Shown here one piece after another: positions 12,624-16,959 of a stretch of 16,959 nt of DNA (positions are counted from its first letter, which is position 1; the number at the start of each line of letters is the position of its first letter). The translations under genes and the position numbers were made by a program. The notes beneath the pieces are model-generated. The model was not told the origin of the DNA and ran no database searches. It worked only from the letters and a program-made list of their open reading frames with translations. Origin of the DNA: Chloroflexota bacterium (GTDB taxonomy: Bacteria > Chloroflexota > Limnocylindria > Limnocylindrales > Limnocylindraceae); the NCBI GenBank assembly GCA_003476885.1, contig DMUR01000035.1, forward strand, positions 1,907 through 18,865, in the 5' to 3' direction.

Positions 12624-14336
12624 ATGCCGTTTCCATCTGACCTTGAGATCGCGCGTAGCGTCACGCCAAAGCCAATCGACGCCGTTGCGGCGGATCTTGG
12701 TTTCACTCCAGACGAGGTGGAGCCGTACGGTCGCACCAAAGCGAAGATCTCCATTGAGGCGATTGAGCGCATGGAGAAGCTCGGCGCGCGTGGCAAATAC
12801 GTGGTGGTGACGGCGATCACGCCAACGCCACTTGGTGAAGGGAAGACCACCACCACGATCGGTCTTGCGCAGGGGCTCAACGTGATTGGGAAGAGGGCAA
12901 CGGTGGCGATCCGCCAGCCGAGTCTCGGCCCTGTCTTCGGCATCAAGGGCGGCGCCGCTGGCGGCGGCCACAGCCAGGTCATTCCAATGGAAGAGTTCAA
13001 CCTGCACTTGACGGGTGACGTCCACGCCATTGGCGCCGCACACAACCTTGCCGCCGCCTTTCTGGACAATCACCTTCATCACGGCAATGCGCTCGGCATT
13101 GATCTGCGCGCCATCACCTGGCCGCGCGTCGTAGACATCAGTGATCGAGCAATTCGAAAGACGATCATCGGTCTCGGCGGGAAAGAGAATGGCGTGGTCC
13201 GCGAATCAGAGACGGTGATCACCGTTGCGAGCGAAGTGATGGCGGTGCTCGCACTCGCTTCAGATCTTGCTGATTTGCGCGCACGTCTCGGCCGCATTGT
13301 GGTTGCCGAAACCACCGACGGAAAACCGGTGACAACAGAAGACCTGAAGGTTGCTGGCGCAATGGCGGCACTGCTGCGCGATGCAATCAAGCCGAATCTG
13401 CTGCAGACGCTTGAAGGCGGTCCTGCCTTTGTGCACGCAGGGCCGTTCGCCAACATTGCGCACGGGAATAACTCCATCATCGCGGATCGAGCGGCACTTG
13501 CAACGAGCGAGATCGTTGTGACTGAGGCTGGCTTCGGCGCAGATATGGGGGCTGAGAAGTTCTTTGATATCAAGTGCCGCGCCTCTGGCATTGCACCAGA
13601 TGCGGCAGTGATTGTGGCGACGGTGCGCGCGCTGAAGATGCACGGTGGCGTTGGGAAGATCGTGGCGGGGAAGCCGCTCGACCCAGCACTCAATCAGGAG
13701 AACGTTGCAGCGGTTGAGGCCGGCGCGCAGAATCTTGCGAAGCAGATTGAGAACGTCCTCGCCTTCGGCATCCCCGCGGTTGTTGCAATCAACAAGTTCC
13801 CAACCGACACACCAACAGAGCACGAGGCGATCAAGCGTGTCGCGCTTGCTGCAGGGGCACGTGCCGCAGTGATCTCCTCGCACTTCACCGATGGTGGCAA
13901 GGGTGCGGCGGAACTCGCCGAGGCGGTCTGGGCGGCGGTTACATCTGGCGAAGCCAAATACGCGCCGATCTACGCAGACGATGTGCCGCTCGCAAAGAAG
14001 ATTGAGACGATCGCGATGCGGATCTATGGCGCGGACGGCGTGGACATTGCACCTGCCGCTGCAAAACGACTCGCGAGACTCGAGGAGCTCGGCTACGGGA
14101 AGCTTCCGATCTGCATGGCGAAGACGCAGTACTCGCTCTCCCATGACGCGAGCAAACTCGGTCGCCCAACCGGTTTCCGAGTCCCCGTTCGTGGCGTCAC
14201 GCTGGCGGCAGGGGCAGGCTTCATCACCGCGATCTGCGGCGACATGCGTCTGATGCCTGGCCTCAACAAGGCGCCTGGCGGCGAACGGATCGATCTCGAC
14301 TTGACCCGTGGCGGGGAGATCGTCGGCCTCTTCTAG
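12624..14336 (+). CDS. fhs: Formate-tetrahydrofolate ligase, 570 aa
   Basis: Makes 10-formyl-THF from formate, ATP and THF. The ATP-binding loop TPLGEGKTT is at residues 68-76, and RQPSLGPVFGIKGGAAGGG, NLHLTGDVHAI, VTEAGFGADMGAEKF and the C-terminal GLNKAPGGERIDL are all family hallmarks. Length is slightly above the usual 555-560 aa. It starts at ATG 12624 without a good Shine-Dalgarno sequence; TAAACT (overlapping the folD stop) ends 7 nt before the ATG, so either coupling or an internal leaderless start is possible. With folD and fchA it completes the formate to methylene-THF route. Confidence 0.97.
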   Translation: MPFPSDLEIARSVTPKPIDAVAADLGFTPDEVEPYGRTKAKISIEAIERMEKLGARGKYVVVTAITPTPLGEGKTTTTIGLAQGLNVIGKRATVAIRQPSLGPVFGIKGGAAGGGHSQVIPMEEFNLHLTGDVHAIGAAHNLAAAFLDNHLHHGNALGIDLRAITWPRVVDISDRAIRKTIIGLGGKENGVVRESETVITVASEVMAVLALASDLADLRARLGRIVVAETTDGKPVTTEDLKVAGAMAALLRDAIKPNLLQTLEGGPAFVHAGPFANIAHGNNSIIADRAALATSEIVVTEAGFGADMGAEKFFDIKCRASGIAPDAAVIVATVRALKMHGGVGKIVAGKPLDPALNQENVAAVEAGAQNLAKQIENVLAFGIPAVVAINKFPTDTPTEHEAIKRVALAAGARAAVISSHFTDGGKGAAELAEAVWAAVTSGEAKYAPIYADDVPLAKKIETIAMRIYGADGVDIAPAAAKRLARLEELGYGKLPICMAKTQYSLSHDASKLGRPTGFRVPVRGVTLAAGAGFITAICGDMRLMPGLNKAPGGERIDLDLTRGGEIVGLF

Positions 14337-14346
14337 GCCCACTTTC

Positions 14347-14419
14347 GTGCTCAGTTGAGCACCTCTGGAACCCCCACCACGCTCGGGGCGTTATAGGACT
14401 GAAGGGCTCTCTTGAGCCC
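14347..14419 (+). other. Two perfect hairpins between fhs and the DUF4349 gene
   Basis: GTGCTC-AGTT-GAGCAC (14347-14362) lies just after the fhs stop and may protect or end that mRNA; there is no T-run. GGGCTC-TCTT-GAGCCC (14404-14419) lies just before the ribosome-binding site AAGGAG (14426-14431) and could influence its translation. No known riboswitch was recognised. Confidence 0.4.
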
Positions 14420-14438
14420 AAAGAGAAGGAGTGAATCA

Positions 14439-15386
14439 ATGAACGCACGAAGTGCCCTGATGACGCGCCTCGGCTTCCCGGCCGTCCTCGGTGCCGTCCT
14501 CGCCCTCGCCCTGGCCCTGATCTCAGGACTCGGAGTGACTGGCGGAACGAGCAACTTGGGTGGAGGGTTTGAACCGAGCTATTCAGACGGCAAAGAGATC
14601 GGCGCCGGTGGAGTGGCCCCTGAGTTTGGCGACACGACCTCTTCAATTCGTGGCGATGGCACAAGCGACGTCGTCCGATACGGCAACCTCTCCCTAGAGG
14701 TAACCGACGCTGATGATGCGCTCACACGTGTCACCACAATTGTTGAAAGCGCAGGCGGCTACATTTCCGCAAGCTCCCGATCAGGTCAAGGCGAAAACCT
14801 TTATCTCAGTGCAACCCTTCGTGTCCCCGCTGCAGAGTTCAGTGCCGTGATGGCATCGCTGCGCGGCGAAGGCGAAGTTCTCTATGAAGACATCAGCAGC
14901 TACGAAGTCACCATGCAGGTGATTGACCTTGAAGCACGACTGAAAAACCTTCGCGCAAGTGAGGCGGCATTCCTCGAGCTTCTTGATCGCGCTGAGTCTG
15001 TCGCAGACGTTGTCGCGGTGCAGTCCGAGCTGAGCCGCATCCAGGGCGACATTGAGTCCTACGAAGCACAGCTCAGCGGCGTGAAGGATCAGATTGAGAT
15101 GGCGAGCATCAACGTCTCACTCTCACTTCCAGTCTCTCCCGTCGCTGAGGCGTCGGGCGACTTTGATCTTGGGTACGAGATCAGTAGCGCCCTCGCAAAC
15201 TTGATCAACGTGGGGCGAGCGGTGATCGTTGCCGCCATCAACATCGTTGTGATCGGTGCTCCGATCGCACTGCTCGGAGGACTCTTCGGTTCGCTGATCG
15301 GCCGAGCCTTCAGCGCACTTGCATCCCGAGCGAAGCGCACACTCGGCGGAGCGCCAAAGGGTGCACGCCGCGCAGCACGGCGCTAA
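14439..15386 (+). CDS. DUF4349-family membrane-anchored protein, 315 aa
   Basis: Starts at ATG 14439, with AAGGAG 7 nt upstream. It has an N-terminal hydrophobic segment (about 11-34), a conserved extracytoplasmic domain (VVRYGNLSLEVTDADDALTRV, ESAGGYISASS, LRVPAAEFSAVMASL at about 78-141), a coiled coil (about 162-222, rich in E, L, R), a second membrane segment (about 259-288) and a basic tail. This order is that of DUF4349 proteins, whose function is not established. The domain probably faces outside the cytoplasmic membrane. It stands alone between fhs and a convergent 44-aa gene. Confidence 0.8.
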   Translation: MNARSALMTRLGFPAVLGAVLALALALISGLGVTGGTSNLGGGFEPSYSDGKEIGAGGVAPEFGDTTSSIRGDGTSDVVRYGNLSLEVTDADDALTRVTTIVESAGGYISASSRSGQGENLYLSATLRVPAAEFSAVMASLRGEGEVLYEDISSYEVTMQVIDLEARLKNLRASEAAFLELLDRAESVADVVAVQSELSRIQGDIESYEAQLSGVKDQIEMASINVSLSLPVSPVAEASGDFDLGYEISSALANLINVGRAVIVAAINIVVIGAPIALLGGLFGSLIGRAFSALASRAKRTLGGAPKGARRAARR

Positions 15387-15408
15387 TCAAACTCTGTTGA
15401 ACTGCAGA

Positions 15409-15438
15409 CTGCCGCTGGGGCCTAGAGGGCTCCGGCGG
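15409..15438. other. Imperfect hairpin between convergent genes
   Basis: TGCCGC (15409-15414) pairs with GCGGCA, with additional GG-GGCC/GGGC-CC pairing inside. The structure overlaps the stop codon of the 44-aa gene and could slow transcription from either side. No T-run follows on either strand. Confidence 0.3.
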
Positions 15439-15556
15439 CAACTGCGATCACCGCGACGGTGATGAGACCGATCGCCACGCCGAGGGCTCCGGCGAGCCAG
15501 GCACGAACGTTGATCGGTCCGAGCTTCTCACTCTCTTCTGACGCATGTGTTCCCAT
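15422..15556 (-). CDS. Small single-pass membrane protein, 44 aa
   Basis: MGTHASEESEKLGPINVRAW then a hydrophobic helix (about 20-43) rich in Ala, Val, Ile and Gly, ending at the stop. The predicted topology is a short acidic cytoplasmic N-terminus and one membrane helix. ATG 15556 has no Shine-Dalgarno sequence; GATACT ends 7 nt upstream. It is divergent from the GNAT gene with 20 bp between the start codons. I do not recognise a family; the clean start and helix make it a likely real gene. Confidence 0.5.
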   Translation of the reverse strand: MGTHASEESEKLGPINVRAWLAGALGVAIGLITVAVIAVAAGAL

Positions 15557-15576
15557 GCGGGCTAGTATCCCAGACG
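15557..15576. promoter_or_regulatory. Overlapping divergent -10 elements between two start codons
   Basis: The 20-bp gap contains CTAGTATC. Read on the plus strand it gives TAGTAT (15563-15568), 8 nt before the GNAT ATG. Read on the minus strand it gives GATACT (15564-15569), 7 nt before the ATG of the 44-aa gene. Both keep the A at position 2 and T at position 6 of a -10 hexamer, as in symmetric bidirectional promoters. Confidence 0.45.
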
Positions 15577-16341
15577 ATGAGGATTGACATCGGTGGCGGC
15601 TTTGAACTGGTCGGCGTGGAGAGCGCCGATGACCTTGCGCTCGTCCCCCCGTGCACACGTGACGATGCCGATCACGCCACCTGCACCTGGTGGGAGGATG
15701 CAGACAAAGGGAGCAAGGCGGCCCACCTTGATGCGCGGCCCGCGAACGTTACGCCGCGCGCCACAGCCCCTGCGGGCGGCAAGGCGGCACTCGCCGCCTT
15801 CCTCGGTGCAGAGGTGAGCGAAGCGCCAGCCTTCAATCCATTCGCACCAAAGGCGCCAACGCGTGAAGAGGCGCTTCGTGACGCAGCGGCGGCGCCGGGG
15901 CAGCCGGCGAAGCTGCGACTCCTGACGCGCCAACTTCCAATCAGTGGACCAATGGGGTGGATTCTGCTCGCGAAGGGCGAGCCGGTGGCGTACTGCCAGG
16001 CGGGCCCACTCTCAGCCTTTCCTCGCGCGCAACGCCTTCGAGATCGCTATCCAGATCTCCCCTCCACGCCACCGCCCGCGGTGGTGACCTGCATCTCTGT
16101 GGTCCCCGCGGTACGCGGGAGCGCGCTGGGGAGCGCGCTTGTTGAAGGAGTGTTGACGCGGCTAAGTGGCGCAGGGTTCGCCGCGGTAGAGGCGTACCCA
16201 GAAGAGCCTGCAACGGCGGCGGCGCTCGATGCGGAGGCTACCTCCTCGGCGACGCAGCGCTTCTGGGAGCGTCTCGGCTTTGCCGTCGCAGCCACTGGAC
16301 CGGATGGACGCTGGCCCGTGATGCGCCGAGTCCTCGAGTGA
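15577..16341 (+). CDS. GNAT-family N-acetyltransferase, 254 aa
   Basis: The acetyl-CoA binding motif A is VTCISVVPAVRGSALGSALVEGVL (about 170-193, with R180-G-S-A-L-G), followed by GFAAVEAYPEE and the late motif RFWERLGF (228-235). The N-terminal part has two cysteines in CTRDDADHATCTWWED (C26, C36), seen in some actinobacterial-type GNATs, and a variable Ala/Pro-rich linker (about 52-110). The substrate is unknown. ATG 15577 is chosen over 15547 because the latter overlaps the divergent gene and a -10-like TAGTAT precedes 15577. The stop overlaps the next gene by 4 bp (GTGA), so the two are probably translationally coupled. Confidence 0.82.
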   Translation: MRIDIGGGFELVGVESADDLALVPPCTRDDADHATCTWWEDADKGSKAAHLDARPANVTPRATAPAGGKAALAAFLGAEVSEAPAFNPFAPKAPTREEALRDAAAAPGQPAKLRLLTRQLPISGPMGWILLAKGEPVAYCQAGPLSAFPRAQRLRDRYPDLPSTPPPAVVTCISVVPAVRGSALGSALVEGVLTRLSGAGFAAVEAYPEEPATAAALDAEATSSATQRFWERLGFAVAATGPDGRWPVMRRVLE

Positions 16342-16959
16342 ACGGGCGCGTGCTCTCGGTGCTCCCACCGTATGAGGTGGTTGCGAACGTCAGCGAGGGG
16401 CGAGACGCATCTATCCTCGCCGCCTTTACGTCAGTGGTCGCAGGCTCGCCAGGCGTGCACCTGCTCGACGTTCACCACGACGCTGACCATGACCGAAGCG
16501 TCTACACCTACGTGGGTGAAGCAGACGCTCTCATCCTTGCAACACGCGCGCTGGCGCGGCTTGCGGTGGCAACGATCAACCTTGCGTCACCTGCAAAAAG
16601 CGGTGCCGGCCGCGGCGTCCATCCACGTATTGGCGCGATCGACGTGGTCCCAATCGTGCCGCTTGGTCCCGCCGGTGACGAGCGCGGCGCAATCGCCGCA
16701 GCGCGCACGCTTGGTCGTGCACTCGCCGCAGACCTCGACATCTCAGTGCACTTCTACGGCGCGGTTGCGCGCTCTGAGGCGCGACGCGCGCTTCCAGAGA
16801 TTCGACGCGGTGGATTTGAGGATCTTGTCGCACGGCAGCAAAATCCAGCGCACGAACCTGATGAGGGCCCCGCAGTGCCGCATATCACTGCTGGTGCAGT
16901 TGCGGTTGGCGTTCGTCCACTGATGGCGGCATGGAACATTGAACTTACGGGTGCGCCAG
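16338..16959 (+). CDS. ftcD: Glutamate formimidoyltransferase (FTCD N-domain type), 5' part
   Basis: 207 codons are present before the right edge, with no stop. The product would transfer the formimino group of formiminoglutamate (from histidine) to THF. Matches to the family are ANVSEGRD (16-23), HLLDVHHDADHDRSVYTYVG (41-60), HPRIGAIDVVPIVPL (95-109, with H95 equivalent to the catalytic His82 of mammalian FTCD), VHFYGAVARSEARRALPEIR (137-156) and LMAAWNIEL (195-203). It starts with GTG 16338 overlapping the GNAT stop. The loop before HPR is unusual: it is about six residues longer than in the mammalian enzyme and lacks the usual first His of HxGxHPR. The substrate could therefore differ. Confidence 0.8.
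   Translation, partial: MNGRVLSVLPPYEVVANVSEGRDASILAAFTSVVAGSPGVHLLDVHHDADHDRSVYTYVGEADALILATRALARLAVATINLASPAKSGAGRGVHPRIGAIDVVPIVPLGPAGDERGAIAAARTLGRALAADLDISVHFYGAVARSEARRALPEIRRGGFEDLVARQQNPAHEPDEGPAVPHITAGAVAVGVRPLMAAWNIELTGAP

Noticed and set aside
12120..13082. Long minus-strand open frame (320 codons) across the folD-fhs junction
   Set aside because: It is antisense to two clearly conserved genes, with low-complexity Arg/Pro/Gly-rich translation typical of GC-rich shadows.
13260..14342. Long minus-strand open frame (360 codons) opposite fhs
   Set aside because: It is antisense to the conserved end of fhs; Cys/Arg/His-rich translation with no recognisable domain.
16372..16923. Plus-strand open frame of 183 codons
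   Set aside because: It lies in a different frame of the ftcD-type gene, whose own frame is conserved and continues past the window edge.

Overview
The window is a dense, GC-rich bacterial chromosome segment of core and metabolic genes. I see no rRNA, tRNA, insertion sequence, prophage or CRISPR array. Several traits point to a Gram-positive-type or Chloroflexota-like free-living bacterium: a LexA with CGAAC-N4-GTTC operators, a lipoprotein substrate-binding protein, a SARP/BTAD-type regulator, and several promoters whose -10 element lies 6-8 nt from the start codon (probable leaderless mRNAs). The phylum cannot be fixed from sequence reading alone.

Layout. 1-672 (minus): the start of a zinc/manganese-type ABC substrate-binding lipoprotein, preceded by a Fur/Zur-family repressor with an operator-like palindrome in its promoter. 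799-2529 (minus): an ATPase-winged helix-BTAD regulator, divergent from an inosine/uridine-type nucleoside hydrolase (2656-3615, plus). 3629-7022 (minus): lexA, dnaB helicase and an MFS transporter, with two DnaA-box-like sites between lexA and dnaB. 7023-7334 is non-coding and holds the lexA promoter with its SOS box, a hairpin-rich segment and an 18-bp palindrome in front of a His-rich CDF metal exporter (7335-8426, plus). 8423-10085 (minus): rplI followed by a Y-family polymerase dinB that has no ATG, GTG or TTG start. 10086-10263 contains two LexA boxes exactly 30 bp apart in front of a 105-aa protein.

10264-14336 (plus): the 105-aa protein, a PsiE-like membrane protein, then a one-carbon folate cluster fchA-folD-fhs. 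14439-15386 is a DUF4349-type membrane-anchored protein. 15422-15576 holds a 44-aa membrane protein divergent from a GNAT acetyltransferase with only 20 bp between the two start codons. The window ends inside a glutamate formimidoyltransferase gene (ftcD N-domain type) that overlaps the GNAT gene by 4 bp.

How the genes fit together. Three themes stand out. First, metal homeostasis: Zur-like repressor, metal-uptake lipoprotein and CDF exporter. Second, DNA replication and damage: lexA, dnaB, dinB and an SOS-controlled small protein. Third, tetrahydrofolate one-carbon chemistry: formate enters through Fhs, the formimino group of formiminoglutamate enters through FtcD, FchA makes or opens methenyl-THF, and FolD gives methylene-THF. 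The FolD has leucine where the catalytic lysine of bifunctional FolD normally sits, so FchA may supply the cyclohydrolase step. I did not find a clearly unprecedented system. The most worthwhile leads are the twin-LexA-box locus, the FolD/FchA division of labour, the non-canonical dinB start, the DnaA boxes upstream of dnaB and the overlapping divergent promoter at 15557-15576.
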